Part shown: piece by piece, positions 46,191 to 54,378 of the stretch
How positions within the stretch are numbered: position 1 is the first letter of the stretch
How the letters are laid out: each line of letters starts with the position of its first letter
The notes under the pieces: generated by a model
Told to the model about the DNA's origin: nothing
The model's database searches: none
Seen by the model: only the letters and a program-made list of their open reading frames with translations
From: an uncultured Shimia sp.
Lineage (GTDB): Bacteria > Pseudomonadota > Alphaproteobacteria > Rhodobacterales > Rhodobacteraceae
Length of the DNA: 64,000 nucleotides
Reading direction: 5' to 3'
NCBI GenBank assembly: GCA_937897325.1
Contig: CALCOY010000022.1
Location: forward strand, 1-64,000
Made by a program: the position numbers and the translations under genes

Positions 46191-46571
46191 CGCGCGGAGG
46201 GCCTGTAAGCCGGATTCTGTCCAAGGGTTGCCCCTCTGGATGATCATTCCTCTTGACCTGCGGTTGCCCGCAGGCCTCTAGCTGCCAACCCGGACCTGCT
46301 GGGGCGAAAGCAGCCCCGGCGCGAACGCCGCGCGATCCCTATTCGGCATTGCTCCCGGTGGGGCTTGCCATGCGACCTCTGTTGCCAGCGGCCCGGTGGG
46401 CTCTTACCCCACCATTTCACCCTTGCTCTGCAGGCAGAGCGGTTTGATTTCTGTGGCGCTTTCCGTCGGGTTGCCCCGCCCGGGCGTTACCCGGCACCGT
46501 TGCTTTCTGGAGTCCGGACTTTCCTCTCGCTCGGGTTGCCCCGAACAAGCGACCATCCAGCCCTCCGCGCG
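46191..46571 (-). ncRNA. rnpB: RNase P RNA (type A)
   Basis: About 381 nt. The P1 helix is CGCGCGGAGGG at the 5' end (plus 46561-46571) pairing with CCCTCCGCGCG at the 3' end (46191-46201). Conserved core pieces on the minus strand are GAGAGGAAAGTCCGGACTCC, then GGTGCCGGGTAACGCCCGG, AGGGTGAAATGGTGGGGTAA, and ACAGAATCCGGCTTACAGGC near the 3' end. This RNA is the catalytic part of RNase P, which matures tRNA 5' ends. Confidence 0.96.
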
Positions 46572-46610
46572 CGGCTTCTTTGGCGCGAATGGACGCCTGC
46601 GTCAATGCGG

Positions 46611-47276
46611 TCAGGTCCAAAGGGCCGTGTGGCCAAGCGGTGTATAATCCGCAGGCTGCAACGGACCAGTGGCCCAAGGGCGATAGCGCAATCGGACGGC
46701 AGCAAGCAGCATCTGATCGTCTACCGGGGCCGTGTAACCCGCGTACTCGGCGACCCGACGAAAGGTTTCGAAGCGAGGATCAGAAGGTCCGTCATCATAA
46801 CCTCGGCGCTTGGCCAGCCCTACCCGTTCAAGCCGCATCCAGTCGAAATATGGTCCGGGATCCATCTTGCGGCCGGGGGCCATGTCGGAATGACCAATCA
46901 CACCGGAAGGCGCGATGTTCCAGCGTTGCATGATCTGGGGCAACAACTCAACCAGCGCCTTCATCAGGGGTTCAGGAAAAGAGGATTGCCCGTCATTGTC
47001 GAGCTCTATGCCGATGGACCGGGAATTCACATCCCCCTGCCCCATCCATTCACCTTGGCCTGCATGCCAGGCGCGTCGGTCTTCAGGCACCATCTGCACG
47101 ATCTCGCCCTGCCGAGTGATGAGGTAATGCGCTGAAACTTCAGCCGCCGGATCGCAGAGCCGCTCAATGGCCGCCTCGGCCGTTTGCATCGCGGTAAAGT
47201 GTAGCACAATCAGGGACGGCACCTGACCACGGCGCCGTTCGCCGCAATTGGGCGACCGGACCGCCCTAACCTTCAT
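46611..47276 (-). CDS. N-acetylmuramoyl-L-alanine amidase (AmpD-like)
   Basis: A 221-residue amidase_2 domain protein. The zinc/catalytic residues are visible in VPSLIVLHFTA, EVSAHYLITRQGEIVQMVPE, AWHAGQGEW, SIGIELDNDG and VIGHSDMAPGRKMDPGPYFD (final His and catalytic Lys/Asp). There is no signal peptide from ATG 47276, so it is cytoplasmic like AmpD, acting in peptidoglycan recycling. It begins one base after the stop of the excalibur lipoprotein gene and is probably co-transcribed with it. Confidence 0.92.
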   Translation of the reverse strand: MKVRAVRSPNCGERRRGQVPSLIVLHFTAMQTAEAAIERLCDPAAEVSAHYLITRQGEIVQMVPEDRRAWHAGQGEWMGQGDVNSRSIGIELDNDGQSSFPEPLMKALVELLPQIMQRWNIAPSGVIGHSDMAPGRKMDPGPYFDWMRLERVGLAKRRGYDDGPSDPRFETFRRVAEYAGYTAPVDDQMLLAAVRLRYRPWATGPLQPADYTPLGHTALWT

Positions 47277-47277
47277 C

Positions 47278-48117
47278 TCAGCCAGAGGACGCGCGCCGGA
47301 AGGGCGTTGGATCCCAGCTGCAGGCAAAACCGTCGCCATCCGGGTCAAGCCCCTTGCGGTCGCGTTGCGGCCCGCCACGAGCAAGAAAGTCGATCTGTGC
47401 CTGATCGTTCGACGCATAGGCCGCGCAGTTGCGTTCGAACTTGCTTTGCGCGTTCAGACCCACGCGGCGATAGACGCGGGTTCCCCTGGGATGGGACGTG
47501 CTGAGCGCATAGGCCACGATGTTGGGCTGCTGTGCGCCGGACCGCCGAGGGAGGGCTTCAGGTGCGACTACCTCATATTGCTGACGGTTCGCCGCAAGCC
47601 GCGCAGCATCGCTTTCGATCGACTGGCGCTCCGACACCGCATCAAAATCCTGTTCATCCGAGATGCCGGGATTATCGATCAGGACCGGTGGTGCATTTGA
47701 CGGGCTCGCATTCACGACGGCTACACCCGAATTTGCGGCAGTACCCGCGCGCTCATCAGCGTCGTTAAACTGACTGGTTTGCACGCTCGCAGTCTGTTGG
47801 GGCGCCGTGCCGAGATACTCTTCCTGGCTGGGCTGGCGCGCAACGCTGACCGTTCGATTAGGTGTCGTTTGTCGCTGCACCGCAACCGATTGGTTGGAGG
47901 AGGGCGGCAGAACGGTCGTTTCAACACTTGGCCCGACCGGGACGGGGCGCGAACTTTGCAGGGCAGCCTCACGGGCGCGCAGAGCCTCATAGGATGTCTC
48001 AAACCCCACGCCCGTGCCTGGGTTCGCCGTGCCGCTGAAACCGCTATCCGGGACGGCAGGTTGACAGGCCGCCAAGGCGGCGCATGCACAGGCAAAAATA
48101 CTGAAACGCAAGATCAT
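47278..48117 (-). CDS. lipoprotein with C-terminal excalibur-like domain
   Basis: A 279-residue protein with lipoprotein signal (FACACAALAACQPAV, lipobox LAAC, Cys 18). A long low-complexity Ser/Pro/Gln-rich linker follows (about residues 60-200), then a C-terminal domain: RNCAAYASNDQAQIDFLARG and PDGDGFACSWDPTPF. The DPDGDGFAC motif is the excalibur calcium-binding loop. The layout fits an envelope-anchored protein with a calcium-responsive head. Paired with the amidase gene. Confidence 0.82.
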   Translation of the reverse strand: MILRFSIFACACAALAACQPAVPDSGFSGTANPGTGVGFETSYEALRAREAALQSSRPVPVGPSVETTVLPPSSNQSVAVQRQTTPNRTVSVARQPSQEEYLGTAPQQTASVQTSQFNDADERAGTAANSGVAVVNASPSNAPPVLIDNPGISDEQDFDAVSERQSIESDAARLAANRQQYEVVAPEALPRRSGAQQPNIVAYALSTSHPRGTRVYRRVGLNAQSKFERNCAAYASNDQAQIDFLARGGPQRDRKGLDPDGDGFACSWDPTPFRRASSG

Positions 48118-48149
48118 TCTGCTTGGCCTCTTTTTGTTTTGCCGCCCTT

Positions 48150-49631
48150 TTACCACCATTTCGTGGGCTTTGCCACAAAGCCTACAGCGCTTTCGAGACC
48201 GTAGGCGATGTTGAGCAGATCGCCTTCCTCCCAAGGACGCCCAATCAGCTGAAGGCCCAGAGGCAAGCCTTGCTTGTCAAGCCCAGCAGGCACCGCGATG
48301 CCAGGCAGCCCCGCCATGTTGACAGTGACAGTGAAGATGTCATTGAGATACATCTGCACCGGATCGTCGCTCGCCTCACCAAGACCGAATGCGGCAGAGG
48401 GCGTTGCAGGCGTCAGGATCGCGTCGATACCTTGTGCAAAGACATCCTCGAAATCCTTCTTGATCAGCGTCCGCACCTTGCGGGCCCGGTTGTAATAGGC
48501 GTCATAAAATCCTGCCGACAGCACGTAGGTGCCGATCATCACACGGCGTTTGACCTCATCGCCAAAACCTTCTGCACGGGTCTTTTCGTACATCTCGGTG
48601 ATACCATCGCCCTGATCGAGCTTTGCGCGATGGCCATAGCGCGCACCATCATAGCGGGCGAGGTTCGAAGACGCCTCGGCCGGGGCCACGACGTAGTATG
48701 CGGGCAAGGCGTACTTCGTGTGAGGTAACGAGATATCGACCATCTCGGCACCAGCTTCTTCGAGCATTTGGCGCCCTTCAGCCCACAACGCCTCAATCTC
48801 TTCCGGCATCCCGTCCAAGCGATATTCTTTGGGAATCCCGATTTTCTTGCCACGGACATCGCCTTTCAGCAGCGCCTCAAAATTCGGAACGGGCAGATCA
48901 GCGGATGTGGAATCCTTGGGGTCATGTCCACACATCGCTTCAAGCATGATCGCAGCGTCGCGCACCGATTTGGTCATCGGCCCGGCCTGATCCAGTGAGG
49001 ATGCAAAGGCGACAACACCCCAACGCGAGCAACGCCCATAGGTCGGCTTGATCCCTGTAATCCCGGTAAAGGCAGCCGGTTGGCGGATGGATCCGCCCGT
49101 ATCCGTACCTGTGGCAGCCAGACACAGGTCAGCTGAAACGGCACTTGCCGACCCACCGGAAGATCCGCCGGGCGTGAGCGCCGTGTCGTCGTTGCCCCGC
49201 CGCCAGGGGTTCACTGCGTTACCGTAAACGGATGTTTCGTTCGACGACCCCATGGCGAATTCGTCCATGTTGAGCTTACCCAACATGACTGCGCCTGCCT
49301 CAAAAAGTTGGCTGGTGATCGTGCTTTCATATTCGGGCTTGAACCCTTTCAGGATGCCGCTGCCCGCTTGGGACGGCACGCCCCTGGTGCAGAAGAGATC
49401 TTTGATCCCAATCGGCAGACCACACATTGCGGGCGCATCGGGCCCCATCCGGGCATCAGCAGCGCGTGCCTGATCCATCGCGATGTCTGGTGTGTGGTGG
49501 ACAAAGGCGTTTAATGCATCGGCCGCCTCAATGGAGCCAAGACAGGCTTCTGTCAGATCGACCGATGTCGTGTCACCGGCCCGCAAAGCGTCGCGTGCCT
49601 CGGCCAGACCAAGTTTGTTCAGATCGCTCAT
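48150..49631 (-). CDS. gatA: aspartyl/glutamyl-tRNA amidotransferase subunit A
   Basis: A 493-residue amidase subunit of GatCAB, which converts Glu-tRNA(Gln) (and Asp-tRNA(Asn)) to the amide form. The Ser-cisSer-Lys triad is present in [27 protein letters not shown] and [16 protein letters not shown]. The start overlaps the gatC stop by 4 nt. gatB is not adjacent, as is common in this group. Confidence 0.97.
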   Translation of the reverse strand: MSDLNKLGLAEARDALRAGDTTSVDLTEACLGSIEAADALNAFVHHTPDIAMDQARAADARMGPDAPAMCGLPIGIKDLFCTRGVPSQAGSGILKGFKPEYESTITSQLFEAGAVMLGKLNMDEFAMGSSNETSVYGNAVNPWRRGNDDTALTPGGSSGGSASAVSADLCLAATGTDTGGSIRQPAAFTGITGIKPTYGRCSRWGVVAFASSLDQAGPMTKSVRDAAIMLEAMCGHDPKDSTSADLPVPNFEALLKGDVRGKKIGIPKEYRLDGMPEEIEALWAEGRQMLEEAGAEMVDISLPHTKYALPAYYVVAPAEASSNLARYDGARYGHRAKLDQGDGITEMYEKTRAEGFGDEVKRRVMIGTYVLSAGFYDAYYNRARKVRTLIKKDFEDVFAQGIDAILTPATPSAAFGLGEASDDPVQMYLNDIFTVTVNMAGLPGIAVPAGLDKQGLPLGLQLIGRPWEEGDLLNIAYGLESAVGFVAKPTKWW

Positions 49632-49915
49632 TCGACCACCTTAGGAACTGCAAAAAAGCCCTCCCGCGCATCGGGAGCATTGGACAGAACCTTGTCCTGC
49701 TGGCCACCATCGGTGACGTCGTCAACCCGGCGTTTGAGGCGCTGCGGTGTGACGGATGTCATGGGCGCGACACCTTCAACGTCGACCTCATTCAATTGTT
49801 CGATGAAGCCGAGGATCGTGTTGAACTCTGCCGCCAGGGCTGGAAGCGCGTTGTCTTCCACTTTGATACGGGCCAGTTTCGCCACCCGTGCAGCCGTGTT
49901 TTCATCTATCGACAT
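49628..49915 (-). CDS. gatC: aspartyl/glutamyl-tRNA amidotransferase subunit C
   Basis: A 95-residue subunit that holds GatA and GatB together. [60 protein letters not shown] and [12 protein letters not shown] follow the family pattern exactly. ATG 49915 has GAAGGTG upstream. Translationally coupled to gatA. Confidence 0.95.
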   Translation of the reverse strand: MSIDENTAARVAKLARIKVEDNALPALAAEFNTILGFIEQLNEVDVEGVAPMTSVTPQRLKRRVDDVTDGGQQDKVLSNAPDAREGFFAVPKVVE

Positions 49916-49966
49916 TGAACACCTTCGTCTGAACAAAAGCGGCTTTAGCGCTGTGCGGTCCCAGCT

Positions 49967-50626
49967 TCAAGGCAGATCCGGACGCGATTGGACATGATGA
50001 CGTCGATAAACCTCGATCATCCAACCAAGCATCAGACCGTTCAGGCAATGCCAAAGGAAATGCGTGCCGATGGGGACGGCGGCACAAAATGTCTCATCAA
50101 CACTCCGCGCCAGCAGCGAGACCAGCAGAATGCCCGCCCCAGTTGCCAGCCCGCGCGCTGTTTGCGCGGCAGAAGACCAAAGAAGTGCCGCATAGATCAG
50201 GATCAGCGTCGGCACGGGCATGTACCCGGCAGAAACGCCGAAAACGGGCACATAACTCCACAACGGAATGGTCAGCGCTGCATAGGGGATGAACGCCGCA
50301 GTAAGCGCCAATGCAGGCCAGGGACGCATCATCCAGACATGCAGATTGATCGCAAAGATGTAGACCAGGATGAATAGCAGGATCGGTGTTGTATCGGCAA
50401 TCGCTGCCCAGACCTGCCCGTGCGTGTGGAAAAGATAGCTCCCGATCCCGATAGCAAAGAGGATTACACAAAGCGACCGAGCCAGAGGCAATCGCGCCGT
50501 TCGGCGCCACATGACGAGGGCCGCGATGATAAAGGCGAGGTTCGTGACGGCGTTGATCGGCTCCGACCAGTAGCTTGGGTCGGTCCGCTCGCAGTAGGAG
50601 TCTATGTGGCGCGTCAGCTCTTCCAT
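49967..50626 (-). CDS. CREST-superfamily (alkaline ceramidase-like) membrane hydrolase
   Basis: A 219-residue protein with seven predicted helices. The conserved CREST residues are visible: WSEPINAVTNLAFIIAALVM at the N-terminus (E-N pair), GIGSYLFHTHGQVWAAIADT (Ser, His and Asp of the metal-dependent site) and PIGTHFLWHCLNGLMLGW (paired His). Bacterial members may hydrolyse membrane amides or lipids. It is divergent from the UPF0173 gene with 69 bases between the starts. Confidence 0.88.
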   Translation of the reverse strand: MEELTRHIDSYCERTDPSYWSEPINAVTNLAFIIAALVMWRRTARLPLARSLCVILFAIGIGSYLFHTHGQVWAAIADTTPILLFILVYIFAINLHVWMMRPWPALALTAAFIPYAALTIPLWSYVPVFGVSAGYMPVPTLILIYAALLWSSAAQTARGLATGAGILLVSLLARSVDETFCAAVPIGTHFLWHCLNGLMLGWMIEVYRRHHVQSRPDLP

Positions 50627-50695
50627 GGATCACCGTTCGACAATACGTTCGGGCAACGGGCAAGGTTCGCCCATGGTGAAGATAGGGAGATCGAT

Positions 50696-51382
50696 ATGAA
50701 TATCATATGGCTGGGGCACGGATCATTCCGGATCGAGATCGAAGACAAGGTTCTTCTCATCGATCCGTGGATTGACGGCAATCCGGTCTTTCCCGACGAA
50801 AAGAGGGAAGAGGCGATTGTCGGGGCGACAGATATCCTGGTCACCCATGGCCATTTCGACCACATCGCAGATGTTCCGGCGATCTCCAAAGAAACCAGCG
50901 CACCGGTCCATGGAATGTACGAACTTGCCAATCATCTTTTTGGGGAAGGTGCTGTCGAGGGCAATGCCTTTCAACGTGGGGGCACAATCTCGCTTGGCGC
51001 AGTGGAGGTCAGTCTGGTCCCCGCAAGCCATTCCTCTTCAGCTGGCGACGATCGGCAGAACACCGGATGCGAGACTGGCTTCATCATCAAAGGCGAAGGC
51101 CATACGATTTACTTTTCCGGCGATACCGGGATCATGGCGGATATGGACTGGATCGGAGACTATTACAAACCCGATATCGGCATCCTGTCGGCCGGTGGTT
51201 ACTTCACAATGGATATGAAGGGCGCCGCTTATGCGGCCAAGCGATACTTCAGTTTCTCCACTGTTATCCCATGTCACTACAAGACATTCCCACTTCTTGA
51301 ACAAAGCGCAGATGCCCTGAAAGACGGGCTGCCCGGTGTCAACGTAATCGAACCCGAAGTGATGATGCCCATCGCGCTGTAG
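50696..51382 (+). CDS. UPF0173 metal-dependent hydrolase (MBL fold)
   Basis: A 228-residue metallo-beta-lactamase-fold protein: MNIIWLGHGSFRIEIEDKVL, LIDPWIDGNPVFP, DILVTHGHFDHIADVPAI (HxHxDH motif), YFSGDTGIMADM and VIPCHYKTFPLL (last metal His). This pattern defines UPF0173; substrate unknown. The ATG at 50696 has AGGGAGA upstream. A GCGGGC palindrome lies 31 bases after the stop. Confidence 0.92.
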   Translation: MNIIWLGHGSFRIEIEDKVLLIDPWIDGNPVFPDEKREEAIVGATDILVTHGHFDHIADVPAISKETSAPVHGMYELANHLFGEGAVEGNAFQRGGTISLGAVEVSLVPASHSSSAGDDRQNTGCETGFIIKGEGHTIYFSGDTGIMADMDWIGDYYKPDIGILSAGGYFTMDMKGAAYAAKRYFSFSTVIPCHYKTFPLLEQSADALKDGLPGVNVIEPEVMMPIAL

Positions 51383-51413
51383 ACTATGCGCGAGATGCAA
51401 AATTAGACAGCTG

Positions 51414-51427
51414 GCGGGCAAGCCCGC
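51414..51427. repeat. GCGGGC palindrome
   Basis: GCGGGCAAGCCCGC, 31 bases after the UPF0173 gene. A shorter relative of the palindromes at 9522 and 39168; possible transcript end. Confidence 0.6.
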
Positions 51428-51565
51428 TACGCCGCCTCAGTTCTCCCACCACCCACAAACAGAGTTTAACGGGGCACCGAGCTTGCTACGCCTTTGTTAC
51501 CGGTCTGGTCGAAACCGACCTGACCCGGTTTTGAGCCGGGGAAGAAGTTGTACGCATATGTCCGT

Positions 51566-51772
51566 TCATGCCAGGTCGCTTTGCCAAGCAGTTTTTTTGA
51601 AAGCGATCGATACCCAGCCAAATGGTGGCGCGGCGAGCGCCTTTGAACCGAGGCGCTGTATCAAAGCAAACCTGTTGACGGCGACCATGGCGGCTCTGAA
51701 TTGAGCGATGTTATCGCTCTGCGCAGGCATCGCGGCAAACGTCACGGCCAACAACGACCAAAAAGACCACAT
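51566..51772 (-). CDS. small secreted hypothetical protein
   Basis: A 68-residue ORF with a short signal-like start (MWSFWSLLAVTFAAMPAQSD) and a basic, hydrophobic mature part (VNRFALIQRLGSKALAAPPF and GWVSIAFKKTAWQSDLA). AGGAG lies 7 nt before the ATG at 51772; this decides the start over 51835. No family recognised. It stands alone between the UPF0173 and tadA genes. Confidence 0.55.
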   Translation of the reverse strand: MWSFWSLLAVTFAAMPAQSDNIAQFRAAMVAVNRFALIQRLGSKALAAPPFGWVSIAFKKTAWQSDLA

Positions 51773-51898
51773 ACTCTTGCTCCTTTTGAAGGTCGTTACG
51801 GATCGATTGTTCAATCGGAATGCTTTGATACCCAACTCAGGCGCCAGCGGACGCTAAATTGGCTACCACCCCTCCACGATCGGGCCGGGCAAAGATCC

Positions 51899-52348
51899 CT
51901 ATCGCAGGTCCCGAAAAAAGGCCTGCAGCAACGCCTGCGCTTCGGACGCACCAATCCCGTCATAGATTTCGGGAGCGTGATGGGCCTGGGGATGCGTAAA
52001 AATCCGTGCTCCGTGCGCAACCCCGCCGGATTTCGGATCATCGGCCCCGTAGTAGAGGCGCGCGACCCGCGCCGCAGCAATCGCACCAGCGCACATCGCG
52101 CAAGGCTCCAGCGTCACATAAAGATCATGCCCCGGCAAACGTCCTGACCCGGCCGCGGCGCAAGCCGCGCGAATGGCAAGCATTTCTGCATGCGCCGACG
52201 GATCGTTCAATTCCCGGGTTCTGTTCCCCGCTTTGGCCACAAGCGCGCCGTCAGGCCCGATGATCACAGCGCCAACAGGAACCTCACCGCGCTGACCCGC
52301 GGCTCGGGCTTCCTCCAAAGCGATCTTCATGTAGGAGCGAAACGTCAT
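51899..52348 (-). CDS. tadA: tRNA-specific adenosine deaminase
   Basis: A 149-residue deaminase that converts A34 of tRNA(Arg) to inosine. The zinc site is DPSAHAEMLAIRAA (His and catalytic Glu) and TLEPCAMCAGAIAAARVARL (two Cys). The C-terminal part SGGVAHGARIFTHPQAHHAP is typical of TadA. Divergent from the pseudouridine synthase gene with 51 bases between starts. Confidence 0.95.
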   Translation of the reverse strand: MTFRSYMKIALEEARAAGQRGEVPVGAVIIGPDGALVAKAGNRTRELNDPSAHAEMLAIRAACAAAGSGRLPGHDLYVTLEPCAMCAGAIAAARVARLYYGADDPKSGGVAHGARIFTHPQAHHAPEIYDGIGASEAQALLQAFFRDLR

Positions 52349-52399
52349 GCCCTCACCTGCCCGCTTTCGCAGCCCCGCGCAATCGGCTATGCGACCGGC

Positions 52400-53188
52400 A
52401 TGACCAGTGACACCCCCAAAGGCGACCGTATCGCTAAGGTTCTGGCCCGCGCGGGCGTTGCCAGCCGCCGCGGCGCGGAAGAGATTATCATAGCCGGTCG
52501 GGTGACGGTGAACGGCAAGGAAATCGACACTCCCGCCCTAAACGTTCTGCCGACAGACAAAATCACATTGGACGGCAAGCCACTGGCCGACCCCGAGCCC
52601 GAACGCCTCTGGCTTTATCATAAGCCAGCGGGCCTTGTGACGACAACGAAAGACGAACAGGGGCGCAAAACGATCTTTGACGCCCTGCCCGAAGACATGC
52701 CCCGGGTCATGAGCATCGGCAGACTTGATCTCAATTCAGAAGGTTTGCTGCTGCTGACAAATGACGGCGCTGTCAAACGGAGGCTCGAACTGCCCTCGAC
52801 TGGATGGTTGCGTCGCTACAGGGTCCGCGTAAATGGACGGCCAGACGACAAGACACTCGCGCCCCTGCGCGATGGCATCACAATCGAGGGCGTGCGCTTC
52901 CAACCGATGCAGGTAAGTATCGACCGCCAGCAAGGCGCCAATGCCTGGCTGACCATCGGTCTGCGCGAGGGCAAAAACCGTGAAATCCGCCGGGCGATGG
53001 AAACGGTGGGCCTGACCGTCAATCGCCTGATCCGCGTTAGCTACGGCCCGTTCCAACTTGCGGACCTGAAATCAGGTGCCGTCGAAGAGGTCCGACGCCG
53101 CATCGTACGCGATCAACTGGGTCTTGATCCCCATTCACCGCCCCGTCCCAAACCACGGCGCGGCCCGCGCAAAAAACGATCAAGGTAG
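52400..53188 (+). CDS. rluB: RluB/RsuA-family pseudouridine synthase
   Basis: A 262-residue enzyme of the RsuA/RluB/E/F family. The N-terminal S4 RNA-binding domain is RIAKVLARAGVASRRGAEEI, VTVNGKEID. The catalytic domain has the Asp motif VMSIGRLDLNSEGLLLLTND, and KNREIRRAMETVGLTVNRLIR is the family C-terminal motif. The C-terminus is basic (KPRRGPRKKRSR). It most likely modifies 23S rRNA as RluB does; the exact site cannot be told from sequence. Confidence 0.92.
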   Translation: MTSDTPKGDRIAKVLARAGVASRRGAEEIIIAGRVTVNGKEIDTPALNVLPTDKITLDGKPLADPEPERLWLYHKPAGLVTTTKDEQGRKTIFDALPEDMPRVMSIGRLDLNSEGLLLLTNDGAVKRRLELPSTGWLRRYRVRVNGRPDDKTLAPLRDGITIEGVRFQPMQVSIDRQQGANAWLTIGLREGKNREIRRAMETVGLTVNRLIRVSYGPFQLADLKSGAVEEVRRRIVRDQLGLDPHSPPRPKPRRGPRKKRSR

Positions 53189-53371
53189 AGCTGAACGCGC
53201 CAGATATGTGTCCCGAGGTAGGAATTTCCCCTTGTATGCCTCGTTCCACATCACAAATCTGGAGACTAAGGCTGGCAAGGGCTTGCCGGGCCCATAGACG
53301 GCCATGCTGGCATAAGTTGCACAGCCCGATTATAACGGCGTGGCTGCCAGATTGGGCCCCGGGGGAATTTG

Positions 53372-53461
53372 ATGGAGCCAAACACGTTTCAAAAGATCGC
53401 GTACGTGGCATTGATCGTGTTGCTGTTCGGTGTGACGACAGGTTGGCTCGGGGGGCTTTGA
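53372..53461 (+). CDS. 29-residue single-helix membrane microprotein
   Basis: MEPNTFQKIAYVALIVLLFG followed by VTTGWLGGL, ending with TGA at 53459-53461. GGGGGAA lies just before the ATG, and the stop overlaps the xpaC start (TGATG), so the two are translationally coupled. The sequence is one membrane helix with a short charged N-terminus. It is too short for ordinary gene prediction. It may be a small partner of the XpaC/TelA membrane assembly. Confidence 0.6.
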   Translation: MEPNTFQKIAYVALIVLLFGVTTGWLGGL

Positions 53462-54360
53462 TGGCTAAGCGTTTTGGCGGAAAGCACAGCCCGCAACCTC
53501 ATGACAGCGCAGAACCCACGCAATTCGACAGGGCGCGTGTGAGCCCCGTAGGCGCACGTGCGAACCTGCTGTTCATTCCACCGGTGGTGCTTTTGTTCAT
53601 GTCATTGGGCCAAGGTGCGCTTTCCCTGGTCTTAGGTCTTGCAGGGTCCGGCGTTCTCGTGCTGGCCGCATGGCTCTTGCGCGGCGGGCTCGAGGCGGAA
53701 GCCGCCTACAACGAACGGAAGGTGGCGCGACGCCCTGCCCTGCCCCGCAAGATGCTGGCCTCCGCCCTGACCGGTATCGGGGTCGGGCTTGCCGTGATCT
53801 CGCATCTCAACATAGCGGACGTGATATCGCCGATCCTTTTCGGGATCTGCGCAGCCGCTCTGCATCTCGCATCTTTCGGCATTGATCCCCTGAAATCGAA
53901 GGGCATGGAGGGCATCGATACCTTCCAGCAGGACCGCGTCGCGCGTGTGGTCGACGATGCGGAGGCTTACCTCGATGAGATGAGCGATGCGATGCGCCGG
54001 GCCGGCGATCGCCAGATGGAAAGCCGACTGGAGCGTTTCAAGACCACTGCACGTGACCTGATACGAACGGTAGAAGAAGATCCCCGAGATCTGACCGCTG
54101 CACGAAAGTACCTTGGCGTCTATCTGATGGGAGCGCGCGACGCGACGGCCAAGTTTGCCGATGTCTACAGCCGTACGCGGGACGCCAAAGCGCGTGAGGA
54201 CTACGCGTCGTTGCTGGACGATCTTGATCAGAACTTTGCTGCGCGTACCCAGAAACTTCTGGTCGCCGACCGCAGCGACTTGGCAATCGAAATCGACGTC
54301 CTGCGCGATCGACTTCAACGCGAAGGGGTCCGCATTCCGAACCCTGAAGAAACGTCATAA
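53461..54360 (+). CDS. XpaC-family membrane protein
   Basis: A 299-residue protein of the XpaC (5-bromo-4-chloroindolyl phosphate hydrolysis) family. The first ~30 residues are polar. Then come two hydrophobic hairpin regions (LLFIPPVVLLFMSLGQGALS with LVLGLAGSGVLVLAAWLLRG, and LASALTGIGVGLAVISHLNI with ISPILFGICAAALHLASFGI). The C-terminal half (residues ~150-299) is long and helical: ARVVDDAEAYLDEMSDAMRR and DLTAARKYLGVYLMGARDAT are family landmarks. It is followed 18 bases later by telA, the same pair as xpaC-yaaN in Bacillus. The phosphatase name is historical; the function is unproven. Confidence 0.87.
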   Translation: MAKRFGGKHSPQPHDSAEPTQFDRARVSPVGARANLLFIPPVVLLFMSLGQGALSLVLGLAGSGVLVLAAWLLRGGLEAEAAYNERKVARRPALPRKMLASALTGIGVGLAVISHLNIADVISPILFGICAAALHLASFGIDPLKSKGMEGIDTFQQDRVARVVDDAEAYLDEMSDAMRRAGDRQMESRLERFKTTARDLIRTVEEDPRDLTAARKYLGVYLMGARDATAKFADVYSRTRDAKAREDYASLLDDLDQNFAARTQKLLVADRSDLAIEIDVLRDRLQREGVRIPNPEETS

Positions 54361-54378
54361 GATAGGGAACTCATCGTC

